Origin: an uncultured Acetatifactor sp.
GTDB lineage: Bacteria; Bacillota; Clostridia; Lachnospirales; Lachnospiraceae
NCBI GenBank assembly: GCA_910578815.1
Contig: CAJTSE010000010.1
Location: 1-64,000, forward strand
DNA: 64,000 nucleotides
Direction: 5' to 3'
The position numbers and the translations under genes were made by a program. Each line of letters starts with the position of its first letter. Position 1 is the stretch's first letter. Of this stretch, positions 25,595-35,395 are shown piece after piece. The notes under the pieces are model-generated. The model saw only the letters and a list, made by a program, of their open reading frames with translations. It was not told the DNA's origin and ran no database searches.

Positions 25595-27316
25595 CTACAG
25601 CTCCGCCTTTAAATCCTCCGTCAGCTGGGCCAGCCTGCCCTCCGCATCCTGAATACTGCTTCCCTTCACGCCCATATAGAACTTAATCTTGGGCTCAGTG
25701 CCTGAAGGGCGTGCACAGCACCATTCGTCATCAGGCAGTTCAAAATAAAGTACGTTGGACTTAGGCAGTCCGGTCTTTGTCTCCGTCCCGTCCGTCATGT
25801 CCAGAATCCTGTCTGTCTGATAATCCCTGAATTTCAATACTTTCCTTGCTCCAAAAGCCTTCGGCGGATTGCTGCGCAGCTTATCCATAAGCTCCCCGAT
25901 CTGTCTTGCTCCGTCGATGCCCTTCATGGTAATGGTATACTGGCTCTCTTTATAATAACCATATTTTTCATAGGTATCCAGCATCATATCCCACAAGGTC
26001 TTTCCATGTTTCTTGCAATAAGCCGCTACCTCGCAAAGGCACATTACGGCAACGATAGCATCTTTATCTCTGGCATGTGTTCCCGCCAGACAGCCATAGC
26101 TCTCTTCCAGGCCAAACACATAATGATTACTGCCTGTCTGCTCAAACAGCTTAATCTGCTCACCAATGAACTTAAATCCGGTCAGCACCTCAATCAGCTT
26201 TACATTATATGCCGCGGTAATGGGCCTGGTCATATTGGTAGTCACAATGGTAGTCACCAGCGCCGGATTTTCAGGCATGATTCCGGTTGCAGTCTTTTCT
26301 CTCAGGATATACTCCGCAATCAGCATACCGGACATATTTCCTGTAAAGGAAACATATTCGCCGGTTTTGGTATCCTTGGCGTAAACCCCCAGACGGTCCG
26401 CATCCGGATCAGTTGCAAGCACAATATCCGCATCCTTTTCCTTCGCAAGTCGAAGGGCATATGTAAATGCTTTGGGATCCTCCGGATTCGGATAATCCAA
26501 AGTAGTAAAATTGGGATCAGGCTTTTCCTGTTCGGGAACCACATAAACATTTTTGAAGCCCAGCTCAGAAAGCACTCTTCTCACGGGAAGGTTACCCGTT
26601 CCGCAGAGGGGGGTATAAACAATCTTAATATCCTCCGCCATCTCCCGTATCACATCGGGATGGATAATCTGCTTCTTCAGCTCTGCCATATACTTGTCGT
26701 CGATCTCCTTGCCAATCACCTGATAAAGCCCATCGGCAACAGCCGCATCCTTATCCATGGTTTTACACTGATGGAAATCCTTAATGGCTTTCACCTCATC
26801 AATGATCTGCACATCCTTGGGCGCGGTAACCTGAGCGCCATCCTCCCAGTATACTTTATAGCCGTTATACTCCGGCGGATTATGGCTTGCCGTCACCACG
26901 ATTCCTGCCGTACAGCCCAAGGTACGAAGAGCAAAAGAAAGCTCCGGCGTAGGCCTTAGGGAATCGAACACATAAGCCTTGATGCCGTTGGCTGCCAGAC
27001 AAAGCCCTGCCACATCCGCAAATTCAGGAGACATTCTTCTGGAATCATAGGCAATGGCAACCCCCTTTGCCTGCGTTCCCTGCTTTATAATGAAATTTGC
27101 CAGGCCCTGCGTAGCCTTCCGCACGGTATATACATTCATACGGTTGGTTCCGGCACCGATCACTCCCCTCAGACCTCCGGTTCCAAATTCAAGTTCCTTA
27201 TAAAACCTTTCTTCTATTTCCCCAGGATCGTTACGAATTGCCAGCAGCTCGTTCTTCGTATCCTGGTCAAAGTAATCGTCTTCCAGCCAAAAGTTAAATT
27301 CGTCCATATAACTCAT
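25595..27316 (-). CDS. pgcA: alpha-phosphoglucomutase (PgcA-type)
   Basis: Interconverts glucose-6-phosphate and glucose-1-phosphate. The 573-residue protein has the phosphoserine loop VTASHNPPEYNGYKV, the metal loop ATDPDADRLG, the sugar-binding GLEESYGC and the phosphate-binding RPSGTEPKIKFY. Length and motifs fit the PgcA/YhxB group rather than GlmM. The glucose-1-phosphate would feed RfbA in the same locus and UDP-glucose synthesis. ATG at 27316 has GAGGT nine bases upstream. Confidence 0.95.
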   Translation of the reverse strand: MSYMDEFNFWLEDDYFDQDTKNELLAIRNDPGEIEERFYKELEFGTGGLRGVIGAGTNRMNVYTVRKATQGLANFIIKQGTQAKGVAIAYDSRRMSPEFADVAGLCLAANGIKAYVFDSLRPTPELSFALRTLGCTAGIVVTASHNPPEYNGYKVYWEDGAQVTAPKDVQIIDEVKAIKDFHQCKTMDKDAAVADGLYQVIGKEIDDKYMAELKKQIIHPDVIREMAEDIKIVYTPLCGTGNLPVRRVLSELGFKNVYVVPEQEKPDPNFTTLDYPNPEDPKAFTYALRLAKEKDADIVLATDPDADRLGVYAKDTKTGEYVSFTGNMSGMLIAEYILREKTATGIMPENPALVTTIVTTNMTRPITAAYNVKLIEVLTGFKFIGEQIKLFEQTGSNHYVFGLEESYGCLAGTHARDKDAIVAVMCLCEVAAYCKKHGKTLWDMMLDTYEKYGYYKESQYTITMKGIDGARQIGELMDKLRSNPPKAFGARKVLKFRDYQTDRILDMTDGTETKTGLPKSNVLYFELPDDEWCCARPSGTEPKIKFYMGVKGSSIQDAEGRLAQLTEDLKAEL

Positions 27317-27612
27317 CTCATTTTACCTCGTTTCTGCCCCTTGGGGCTAATAATATCATTATAGCATGTTTTAAACCGGTGCGCCACTCTAAATTCTGAA
27401 ATCCCCCTTAATCCACATAGACGCAGTCCACATTGATCATTTCATTCATAAATTGCCAAGTATACATTTTCTTTGTCAGCCGAACAATATTAGCGTTATC
27501 GACAACATGCAAAGGAAAACGTCGAAAAAAGCTGACAAAGTTCAGGCCATCATGATATAATGTCCTTATTCATGGCAGATATCGGCCGAATGGCCATTAA
27601 AGGAGAATCACG
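27317..27612. other. divergent intergenic region, pgcA / GT2
   Basis: For pgcA (minus strand) an extended -10, TGCTATAAT, is at 27358-27363 (TATAAT part). A second minus-strand promoter candidate, TTGCAT-17-TATTGT, lies further upstream, followed by a 19-codon open frame (27408-27467) with a poor ribosome site that I do not call a gene. A GCCCC-TT-GGGGC stem lies in the pgcA leader. The plus-strand promoter is listed separately. Confidence 0.45.
27532..27561 (+). promoter_or_regulatory. extended -10 promoter for the 825-residue GT2
   Basis: CTGACA (27532-27537), 18 nt, then TGATATAAT with TATAAT at 27556-27561. The start codon is 51 nt further on. Confidence 0.7.
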
Positions 27613-30090
27613 ATGAAACAGCATTCAGGGAATTATCGGTTCCATTTATATAATAAAAATATTCTGGCGGTTCTGGGGCGTTTTCCGGAAGGGCGCGCCG
27701 ACGGCCATGCGCTCAGCTTCTTTCTGGACGGGGCGTGCCTCACATATGAGCAGAAAAACACAAATACCGACGGGCCGGAACTTCTCCTTCTGGTAACGCT
27801 TCCCGAACACTGGGAAACGGGGAAAAAGCTGTCCATTACCGACAGCTTTCAGGGCGGAAACACTCTTGTGTCCACTATTTCCATTGCTGCCCTGCGCAAG
27901 GACATGCAGCGCCTGATTTATAATATTGAGGGCTGCCGGATTGCAGACGGCAGCGTACAGCTTCATGGCTGGGTCATCGGCAGTGACGTTGTGGATATTC
28001 AGGTGCTGGATCAAAAAAATAACGTTATTAACAGCAGTATTACCCGTTCTTACCGGCAGGATGTAATATACGAATATGACAGCATGTCCCTCTGGAGCAA
28101 CTGGGAAGACCGTGACCGTGATTTAGACGACGAAGCCGATGCCTCCGGGCAGGATCACCGCCAAAATTCGGCTCCCGATGCCATCGAGGCAGGCTTTCAA
28201 ATTAAGTTTCCCGTGGATTCCGCAAAATCCTTTAAAATCCGCTTTACCTCCGGCGGAAAAAGCACCTTTTTTAAATCCTCCGTGGCAAAAGCCGGCAGAC
28301 AAACCGCCCGGCTGAGCATCTGGAAAAGAGCATTTTCCTATCTGAGCAGGGAGGGCTGGGGAAATACGGTAAAACGTGTCCTGCATCAGCTGACCAAAAC
28401 CAATAACCGCACGGATTATCCTTCCTGGTATAAAAGGCACCAGCCTTCCAAGCGGGAGCTGGACCGCCAGCGCAGGGAAATATTTCCGGACCCCGTTACC
28501 TTCAGTATCGTAATCCCCCTGTATCGTACTAAGGAGGTTTACCTGAACGAGCTGCTGGAATCCGTTCTATCCCAAACCTATCCTCATTGGGAGCTTTGTC
28601 TTGCTGACGGAAGCGGCAGCGATAACTCTTTGGAGGATACGGTTAAGCGCCTGGCAGGCTGGGAAAAGCGAATTAAATATCAGTCGTTACCGAAAAATGG
28701 AGGCATTGCGGAAAATACCAATGCCGCTATTCTGATGGCTACGGGAGATTATGTAGCTTTAGCGGACCATGACGATCTGCTTGCCCCCAACGCGCTGTAT
28801 GAATGTGCGAAAGCACTGCGGCGCCATAAGGATGCGGAAGTGCTGTACACGGATGAAGACAAAGTGGATATGTCCGGAAAAACTCATTTTGAACCCAATT
28901 TTAAGCCGGACTTCAACCCGGATTATCTGCGCAGCCAGAACTACATCTGCCACATGTTTGTAGTAAAAAGAAGCCTTCTTAAGCAGGCAGGACTTCTGCG
29001 GCAGGAATTCGACGGAGCGCAGGATTATGATTTCATTCTGCGCTGCTGTGAACAGGCAAAGGAGATTTATCATATTCCAAAGATTCTATACCACTGGCGC
29101 TGCCACATGGATTCCACCGCATCCAACCCGGAGAGCAAGCTGTACGCCTTTGAAGCCGGACGCCGAGCGCTGGAGGCACATTATAAACGTCTGGGGATTC
29201 CTGCCACAGTGGAAAACGCAAGTTACCTTGGAATGTATCACACAACCTATCACTGGGATTCGTCACCTCTGGTTTCCGTCATGATTCCCAATAAGGACCA
29301 TGTGGCAGACTTAAAAAAGTGTCTGGATTCCATTGAACAAAAGTCCTCATACCGCAACTATGAGATTATTGTCATTGAAAATAACAGTACGGAGGCAGAA
29401 ACCTTCCGCTATTATGAGGAAATTCAAAAGCGTCCCAATGTGACAGTGGTCACTTACAAGGGCGGCTTCAACTTCTCCCGCATCAATAATTTCGGAGAGC
29501 AATACGCAAAGGGGGAATATCTTCTTTTGCTGAACAATGATACGGAAATGATCGACGGAAACTGCCTTCAGGAAATGCTGAATTTTTGTATGCGGGAAGA
29601 CGTGGGCATCGTAGGCGCCAGACTTTGGTATGAAGACAATACCATCCAGCATGCCGGGGTCATCATCGGTCTGGGAGGCGTTGCCGGCCATACCTTTGTG
29701 GGCGCCGGGCGCAACGATCCCGGATACCAGAAACGCCTTCTCTGCGCCCAGAACTATTCTGCCGTCACCGCCGCCTGCCTTATGGTGAAGCATAATCTGT
29801 ACAGGGAAGTGGGCGGACTGACAGAAGAGTTTGCAGTGGCCTTTAACGATATAGACTTTTGTCTGAAAATACGTGCCCTTGGAAAGCTGGTGGTCTACAA
29901 CCCTTACGCAGAACTTCATCACTATGAGTCAAAATCCAGAGGCTACGAGGACACTCCTGAAAAAATACGACGTTTTCAGAGCGAAATCGAAAAATTTCAA
30001 AAGCGTTGGGCTGAGATCCTGAAAAAAGGAGATCCCTTTTACAATCCGAACCTGACACTGGACCGCTCAGATTTTTCTCTAAATCCATAA
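27613..30090 (+). CDS. two-domain GT2 glycosyltransferase with N-terminal beta domain
   Basis: An 825-residue cytoplasmic polymerase-like enzyme. The first 280 residues are beta-rich (CRIADGSVQLHGWVIGSDVV) with no known catalytic motif and may bind the acceptor chain. The first GT-A domain (about 295-545) has FSIVIPLYRT, ALADHDDLLAPNAL and DGAQDYDFILR. The second (about 555-810) has VSVMIPNKDHV, LLLNNDTEMIDG and AFNDIDFCLKIRA. Tandem GT2 domains are common in rhamnan and teichoic-like polymer loci, where each adds one sugar. AAGGAG is seven bases before ATG. It is transcribed against its neighbours from its own promoter. Confidence 0.9.
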   Translation: MKQHSGNYRFHLYNKNILAVLGRFPEGRADGHALSFFLDGACLTYEQKNTNTDGPELLLLVTLPEHWETGKKLSITDSFQGGNTLVSTISIAALRKDMQRLIYNIEGCRIADGSVQLHGWVIGSDVVDIQVLDQKNNVINSSITRSYRQDVIYEYDSMSLWSNWEDRDRDLDDEADASGQDHRQNSAPDAIEAGFQIKFPVDSAKSFKIRFTSGGKSTFFKSSVAKAGRQTARLSIWKRAFSYLSREGWGNTVKRVLHQLTKTNNRTDYPSWYKRHQPSKRELDRQRREIFPDPVTFSIVIPLYRTKEVYLNELLESVLSQTYPHWELCLADGSGSDNSLEDTVKRLAGWEKRIKYQSLPKNGGIAENTNAAILMATGDYVALADHDDLLAPNALYECAKALRRHKDAEVLYTDEDKVDMSGKTHFEPNFKPDFNPDYLRSQNYICHMFVVKRSLLKQAGLLRQEFDGAQDYDFILRCCEQAKEIYHIPKILYHWRCHMDSTASNPESKLYAFEAGRRALEAHYKRLGIPATVENASYLGMYHTTYHWDSSPLVSVMIPNKDHVADLKKCLDSIEQKSSYRNYEIIVIENNSTEAETFRYYEEIQKRPNVTVVTYKGGFNFSRINNFGEQYAKGEYLLLLNNDTEMIDGNCLQEMLNFCMREDVGIVGARLWYEDNTIQHAGVIIGLGGVAGHTFVGAGRNDPGYQKRLLCAQNYSAVTAACLMVKHNLYREVGGLTEEFAVAFNDIDFCLKIRALGKLVVYNPYAELHHYESKSRGYEDTPEKIRRFQSEIEKFQKRWAEILKKGDPFYNPNLTLDRSDFSLNP

Positions 30091-30114
30091 AGCATACGGC
30101 CCAGCTTCCTTAAG

Positions 30115-30140
30115 GTAAAAACGCTTTCGTCAGCGTTTAC
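30115..30140. terminator. convergent terminator hairpin
   Basis: AAACGCT-TTCGTC-AGCGTTT (30119-30138) lies between the convergent GT2 and methyltransferase genes, and its 3' arm overlaps the methyltransferase stop. A-rich and T-rich flanks on both sides suit use in both directions. Confidence 0.65.
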
Positions 30141-32194
30141 AAAATCTTCTTTACGGAATCTGACAGCTCCTGCGCTATGTTAAGCGGTAAAAATTCTATC
30201 TCCATCCGGATCAAAAGCTTGTCCTCCCCGGTCCTGGGCAGCTTTTCCAGAAGGATACTGATAATCGGATCATCCGTAGGAAAGATGATGGTAGAAGGCT
30301 TTGCAATTCTTCCATTTAATAACAGATGCTTTTTGTCCAATGGAATGTCTTCCCCGTTAAAGGTAAGCTCTTCTATCTTTACTGCACAGCTGTGAAACGC
30401 AGGATCAATCCGGATCGTCTTCACGTCCTCATCTACCGAAAGCTCCAGCTGTGCCGTCTTTTCGTCCACATAAACTCCGGGTACCAGTCGGGACTCTTCT
30501 TCCCGATAACCGTCTCCTCTGTCCTCATAAATCTGGATGCGCCTCAGACTCTGCGCCTTTCGATACTTTTCCATATAATCACGGAGTCCATATACCTTAT
30601 TGCCGATCGCTTCTCTGATCAGGGCAAGGACCATTCGGTTTCCACTCACATAGTCCTGAAAATTTCTCTCCTGCTTTCTGAATTCCTCTGCCTCTGCTTC
30701 ATCAATATTCAAATCACTTAATATCGAATCAAGATTTAACTTATTTCGTTTCTCATCCTCCAGTAAATAGCAGTATACCGACCGAAAAGCCAGTTCTCTG
30801 GTATCTACCTGTCTGCCAAAAGTCCATTCATAGTCGATCAGGATCCACCTGTCACCATCTACCAAAATATTGGAAAAAATCGGATCATAATCTGCTGCCG
30901 GATATTCGCTGTTATATCCGATCCGATCCAAATATTCTTTAAACAGCCGCTGAAAGCCCTCACTGTCCTCTTCCTCCAGGCATCTGTCCATCAGCTCGGA
31001 AAGAGGCGTACCCCGTACAAACTCAAACTCTATATAAGGTTGTTCCCCATCTTCTACAAGCCTGCAGCGGTTGATCTCCAGCTTTCCCTCCCGGTAGCGT
31101 TCCTGCAGCTTCCGGCAGGCTGCCTCCATGGCCCTGATGTGCTCGGCCGCTTCCTGATTCATGGGAAATTTTCTGACGCTCAAAGCCGTCTCGGAGGGAC
31201 CCCCGATCTCGGTGCGGATGGCATATTCCGGTGCCCTGTCATTAGAATACTTTATATACCTTTTTTCAAAGCCCTCCCCAATAACAGCCAAAAAGGAATT
31301 GGAAAACACGGGAAAAAGTCCGTCCTCAACAATGCCGTCAAAGGCATTCTTCTCGTCAAACAATAGCATTCTGTCCCGGTCAAAATTTCTTAAATTATTG
31401 GACAGTTCACCTCTGCGAGGCTGATAAGAGTCACTGTATAGCGCGGTCATAAACTTATAGTCCGGATAAGGATAATAAAAATGTGCTTCTTTTACTCCAC
31501 AGCTTTCAAAAATTCTTTTCAGGCCCTTTTTGCTGAAGGTACGGACTCCGCCTCCGTCCGCATAGTTTTCAATCCCGGAAAACCACGTACCAAGATGATC
31601 TTCGCGACAACCTGCAAAATATTTTAATCCGTATTTATTTTCAATGGCGATCACGATCCTGCCGCCTGCCGCCAGATGGGGCAGAAGTATCCGCAGAAAA
31701 TCCTGAAACGGGGTCTTTCCGCCGATATAACTCTGCCCGTATTCAAATACGCCAATCAGACAGATATAGTCAAAGTCTCCCGGCAAATCCGGCTCAATGT
31801 CCTTAAAATTTCCCACATGAATCTTTACATTATCGCACTCACTGTGTCTGTAGGCATTGATTAGACTCCGCTTTTTTGAAAGCTCCACGCAGGTAACGCT
31901 TCCCGCCTTCCGTGACAGCGCTCCTGTAATTGCCCCGCAGCCGCTGCCCACCTCCAGCACTTTTGCCGATTTCTCCATGGGAATCCAATCCACGATATTC
32001 TCCCGCAAGGGGGACAAATGATAAAGTATCGGCCAGTTTCCACGCTTTTCAATCACTTCCGCATATTCCAGGGCAGAACGTTCCTTAACGATCTGCAGAA
32101 GCTCATCCTCCACTTCCCCGTCACAGTATAAATCCTCTCCCTGGTATCTGCTGTAATCCAATACGATCTTTCCGATTTCTTCTCTATCCCGCAT
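30137..32194 (-). CDS. methyltransferase-kinase fusion, WbdD-like chain-capping candidate
   Basis: A 685-residue soluble protein. Residues about 70-260 form a class I SAM methyltransferase (KVLEVGSGCGAITGAL; DFDYICLIGVFEYGQ; GGRIVIAIENKYGLKYF). Residues about 330-520 look like a protein- or APH-type kinase: IEFEFVRGTPL hinge, DYDPIFSNILVDGDRW catalytic loop and LIDYEW metal site. The last 120 residues are beta-rich. This order matches the first two domains of WbdD, which caps O9a polysaccharide by methylation and phosphorylation to set chain length; the coiled-coil tail of WbdD is absent. It lies directly downstream of the Wzt-like gene. The capping role is inferred from order and neighbours. 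Confidence 0.65.
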   Translation of the reverse strand: MRDREEIGKIVLDYSRYQGEDLYCDGEVEDELLQIVKERSALEYAEVIEKRGNWPILYHLSPLRENIVDWIPMEKSAKVLEVGSGCGAITGALSRKAGSVTCVELSKKRSLINAYRHSECDNVKIHVGNFKDIEPDLPGDFDYICLIGVFEYGQSYIGGKTPFQDFLRILLPHLAAGGRIVIAIENKYGLKYFAGCREDHLGTWFSGIENYADGGGVRTFSKKGLKRIFESCGVKEAHFYYPYPDYKFMTALYSDSYQPRRGELSNNLRNFDRDRMLLFDEKNAFDGIVEDGLFPVFSNSFLAVIGEGFEKRYIKYSNDRAPEYAIRTEIGGPSETALSVRKFPMNQEAAEHIRAMEAACRKLQERYREGKLEINRCRLVEDGEQPYIEFEFVRGTPLSELMDRCLEEEDSEGFQRLFKEYLDRIGYNSEYPAADYDPIFSNILVDGDRWILIDYEWTFGRQVDTRELAFRSVYCYLLEDEKRNKLNLDSILSDLNIDEAEAEEFRKQERNFQDYVSGNRMVLALIREAIGNKVYGLRDYMEKYRKAQSLRRIQIYEDRGDGYREEESRLVPGVYVDEKTAQLELSVDEDVKTIRIDPAFHSCAVKIEELTFNGEDIPLDKKHLLLNGRIAKPSTIIFPTDDPIISILLEKLPRTGEDKLLIRMEIEFLPLNIAQELSDSVKKIL

Positions 32195-32277
32195 AAGGTA
32201 TCCTCATTCTCCCGGCCTGAAGCTCTGTCCCGGCTTCCGCAAATGCAGGACGGTTCATGCAAACCGTCCGCTGCCGG

Positions 32278-33657
32278 TCACCGTACCTCCACCACCGAAT
32301 CCATATCATAATATCCTACCGTGTCCTTGTCCGAAATCACGGTCACATTCATCACATCATAAAGCCTGTGATACACCTCAAAGGTATCTCCGTTATATCC
32401 TGTCACTCCCAGAGAAAGAAGATATTCTCCCCCCTGGAGGCTCATCTTCTGCGTAAAAGTAACTTCCTTGGTCTGGCCGGATTCCACACTTTCCAAAAAC
32501 GCCTTCTCAATCATGGTGTTGGTGCCTGTAATTTCCGTTCCCTTGACGTTTTTCACGGAAAAAGCAAAAATAGGCGACGGAATATGTTCGCCAAACTCCA
32601 CCCTCATATGCAGTGTAAAGCTGCTTCCCTTCAACACTGCCGTAGTCCGCAATCCCTTTTCATCCGTCAGATAATATTCCGTAATACGCGCCTGCTTTGT
32701 GCCGTATTCCAGCGCGGAAGGATTAATCTTAGCATCTGACGTGCTGCCGCTTGCTTCCGAACGACCATTGCCGTCTGCCTCTAAAAGCTCACTGCCTCCC
32801 CTCTCCGGGCTGTCCCCCGCCTCTTTCTCCCTGAGAGAGTTTTCTTCGGAGTCTTCGGCAGTCTCCTGCGCCTCTGCTATAGTATACTGTCCTACCAATA
32901 CCTGTTTATACACATCTATCATCTTTTTAGGCGTTCCTTCGCCCAAAAGTTTCCCTTTATTCAGCAAATAGACCCTGTCGCAATATTTACTGATGCTGCT
33001 TAAATCATGACTGACAAAGACAATGGTTTTTCCCTGACTTTTAAATTCTTCAAATTTATGATAACATTTTGCCTGGAAAAACACATCCCCCACGGAAAGC
33101 GCCTCATCAACGATCAATATTTCAGGCTCAATATTAATCGCCACCGCAAAGGCAAGCCTGACAAACATACCGCTGGAATAGGTCTTCACCGGCTGATACA
33201 CATAATCACCAATATCTGCAAACTCCAGGATTGACGGCAGCTTTTCATCTATCTCCTTCTCGGAAAATCCCATCATCGTGCCGTTCAAATATACATTTTC
33301 TATGCCGTTATATTCCTGATTAAAACCGGCCCCCAGCTCAAGAAGTGCCGAAATCCGCCCGTCCACTCTGACCTCGCCGGAAGTTGGCGTCAGCACACCC
33401 GTAATAATCTTCAAAAGCGTAGATTTGCCAGAGCCGTTGGTGCCGATAATTCCCACGGTCTCGCCCCTGCAAATTTCCATATTAATACCGCTTAAGGCAT
33501 AATGCAGCTTAGATTTCAGCTTTTTCCCAAACCCAAACGCTTCTTTCATCCGATCCCTTGGTTTATCGTACAGCTTATATACCTTTTCCACATTCTGCAC
33601 CACTATCGCAGGAACATCTACCTCGTGAAGCTTAATCTGAATCTCTTTTTCTTCCAT
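32278..33657 (-). CDS. wzt: polysaccharide ABC exporter ATPase, Wzt/TagH type
   Basis: A 459-residue ATPase with the ABC domain in residues 1-250 (GTNGSGKST Walker A, YSSGMFVRLAFA signature, LIVDEALSVGD Walker B, FVSHDL switch). An acidic Ser/Glu linker (about 265-320) joins a C-terminal beta domain (about 325-455) in the position of the Wzt carbohydrate-binding domain, which in Gram-negative systems reads the capped chain end. With the Wzm-like permease upstream it forms an exporter for a lipid-linked polymer. The start at 33657 has the shared GGCGGAAT-AAGAGGAAAT leader. Confidence 0.9.
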   Translation of the reverse strand: MEEKEIQIKLHEVDVPAIVVQNVEKVYKLYDKPRDRMKEAFGFGKKLKSKLHYALSGINMEICRGETVGIIGTNGSGKSTLLKIITGVLTPTSGEVRVDGRISALLELGAGFNQEYNGIENVYLNGTMMGFSEKEIDEKLPSILEFADIGDYVYQPVKTYSSGMFVRLAFAVAINIEPEILIVDEALSVGDVFFQAKCYHKFEEFKSQGKTIVFVSHDLSSISKYCDRVYLLNKGKLLGEGTPKKMIDVYKQVLVGQYTIAEAQETAEDSEENSLREKEAGDSPERGGSELLEADGNGRSEASGSTSDAKINPSALEYGTKQARITEYYLTDEKGLRTTAVLKGSSFTLHMRVEFGEHIPSPIFAFSVKNVKGTEITGTNTMIEKAFLESVESGQTKEVTFTQKMSLQGGEYLLSLGVTGYNGDTFEVYHRLYDVMNVTVISDKDTVGYYDMDSVVEVR

Positions 33658-33758
33658 ATTTCCTCTTATTCCGCCGCGCAAGCGGCATCTAAATCCGCGG
33701 GAACTTTGGGACGCGCAGCGTCACAAATTCTGAGATTGAAAATGACAATTTTCAATCT
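33658..33758 (-). promoter_or_regulatory. three-hairpin leader before wzt
   Basis: In minus-strand order: AT-rich stem AGATTGAAAA...TTTTCAATCT (33733-33758), stem GACGC-TGC-GCGTC (33710-33722), then GCCGC-TTGC-GCGGC (33673-33686), which runs into GGAATAAGAGGAAAT and the ATG. The last part is the cassette also found at guaA and clpX. Confidence 0.6.
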
Positions 33759-33769
33759 TGTCCTTTTGC

Positions 33770-34756
33770 TTACAACACATCTGCAAAATGCACCTTCAGC
33801 CTTTTAAAGACTGCCGCGCCGATTCCAAACAAAACCACGGTTACGATCCAAAAATACATAGTGGAAAAAAAATCCTGAAAAAACCATTCCCGCTCACAGA
33901 TTGCGCTTCGATAGCCGTTCACAATATATACCAGCGGGTTCAGTTTAAGGATAATGACCCAGTTGGCGTCTAAACCTTCAATATTCCAAAGAATGGGCGT
34001 AGCCCACATTCCAATCTGCAGGGCAATATTGATAATTTGCGCCAAATCCTTAAAAAATACCACTACGGCACAGGTAGTATAGCTTAACGCCAGCACAAAA
34101 ATAAAAAGGCAGCCGCTATAATATAAAAGCTGAAGTGTATATACCGTGGGATAATATCCATAAATGGCAGCAACAATCAACAGCACCACCACAAAAAAAG
34201 CATGTATAAAAGTCGCGCCGATAATTTTAATAATGGGCAGAATGCTGATCTTGAATACCACCTTCTTCACCAGATAATTATATTCCAGCATAGCGTTTGT
34301 GCCGCTGTTTAATGCCTCACTGAAATAAAACCAGGGTACAAGTCCTGCCGTCAGAAAAAGGACAAAGGGTATGTCTCCCGTTCCCCGGTTCACCTGATTC
34401 CCCATGATCTTGTCAAATACGATATAGTACATCGCCACAGTAACCACCGGCTGAGCCAGCGCCCACACTGCCCCTAAATAGGAGCCGGCGTACCTCTTCT
34501 TAAAATCATTTTTAGCCAGCTTCCAAATCAAATGCCTGTTTTGAAAAAGTTCCACCGGAAGCGTGGTAAATTTGTCGTACCCCTTAGCAAACAGAATACA
34601 GGACAGCAGGATCACCGTACAGGACAATATCTTCTTGATCAGCTCCTGCTGTGGATCCACACCCGGATCCAGATTCTGATGTATGATGATAACAGCGGCC
34701 AATACAGCGGCAGCTGCGGTAAATATCGCAATACCGCCCTTCTTGCTTATCCTCAT
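33770..34756 (-). CDS. wzm: polysaccharide ABC exporter permease, Wzm type, with extra N-terminal helices
   Basis: An ABC-2 type permease of 328 residues. The core (about 70-328) has NDFKKRYAGSYLGAVWALAQP, the conserved amphipathic entry of Wzm/TagG proteins, then six helices and VFKRLKVHFADVL at the end. In front lie about 60 extra residues with two membrane segments (9-27 and 40-58) that the usual Wzm lacks. ATG at 34756 has AAGGA seven bases upstream. It is 17 nt after rfbC, so the precursor, permease and ATPase genes lie in one row. Confidence 0.88.
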   Translation of the reverse strand: MRISKKGGIAIFTAAAAVLAAVIIIHQNLDPGVDPQQELIKKILSCTVILLSCILFAKGYDKFTTLPVELFQNRHLIWKLAKNDFKKRYAGSYLGAVWALAQPVVTVAMYYIVFDKIMGNQVNRGTGDIPFVLFLTAGLVPWFYFSEALNSGTNAMLEYNYLVKKVVFKISILPIIKIIGATFIHAFFVVVLLIVAAIYGYYPTVYTLQLLYYSGCLFIFVLALSYTTCAVVVFFKDLAQIINIALQIGMWATPILWNIEGLDANWVIILKLNPLVYIVNGYRSAICEREWFFQDFFSTMYFWIVTVVLFGIGAAVFKRLKVHFADVL

Positions 34757-34773
34757 GTCAATGTCCTTTCATA

Positions 34774-35325
34774 TCAGCCCCGTAAACTTGAAAATTCCGG
34801 CCATTTTGTATCCCGTTCGGACAGGATGATCTCCATCCCCTCCGGAATCGGCCAGTCCACGCCAATCGCAGGATCATTGTACATAATGCCCCCTTCATCT
34901 CCCGGATGATAAAAATCCGTACATTTATAACAGAATTCCGCATAATCAGAAAGCACCAGAAATCCGTGGGCAAAATTTTTCGGCACATAAAACTGCTTCT
35001 TATTCTCTTCGGAAAGCAATACCCCAAACCATTTGCCATAGGTGGCCGAGCCCTTTCGTATATCCACCGCCACATCAAAAACCTCACCCCTGAGCGCTCT
35101 GACCAACTTGGCCTGAGGATGGTCTATCTGGAAATGCAGCCCCCTCAGCACGCCTCGCCTGGACGCGGACTGATTGTCCTGCACAAAAATATCAGGAATG
35201 CCCGCCGCCTTATAATCCTCATAATGATAGGTCTCACAGAAGTACCCTCTGGAGTCACCGTGTACCGTGGGCGTTATTACCTTTAAACCCTCAATTTCAC
35301 AAGTTTCTACCACAATTTTCCCCAT
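34774..35325 (-). CDS. rfbC: dTDP-4-dehydrorhamnose 3,5-epimerase
   Basis: Third enzyme of dTDP-L-rhamnose synthesis; a cupin of 183 residues, the normal length. It has the active-site segments DNQSASRRGVLRGLHFQ (His catalytic), YVPKNFAHGFLVLSD and DEGGIMYNDPAIGVDWP. The ribosome site is GGGAG nine bases before ATG. A multi-hairpin leader related to that of rfbA precedes it. The reductase RfbD that would complete rhamnose synthesis is not in the window. Confidence 0.95.
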   Translation of the reverse strand: MGKIVVETCEIEGLKVITPTVHGDSRGYFCETYHYEDYKAAGIPDIFVQDNQSASRRGVLRGLHFQIDHPQAKLVRALRGEVFDVAVDIRKGSATYGKWFGVLLSEENKKQFYVPKNFAHGFLVLSDYAEFCYKCTDFYHPGDEGGIMYNDPAIGVDWPIPEGMEIILSERDTKWPEFSSLRG

Positions 35326-35395
35326 ACTGTACCGCTCCCTTCCTGCCGTTTATTTTCGCAGCTGCTTGGTCTTTCAGTTATATACTTAAAAATCT

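Noticed and set aside
27408..27467. A 19-codon open frame before pgcA
   Set aside because: It has a poor ribosome site and no sign of selection; chance is the simpler reading.
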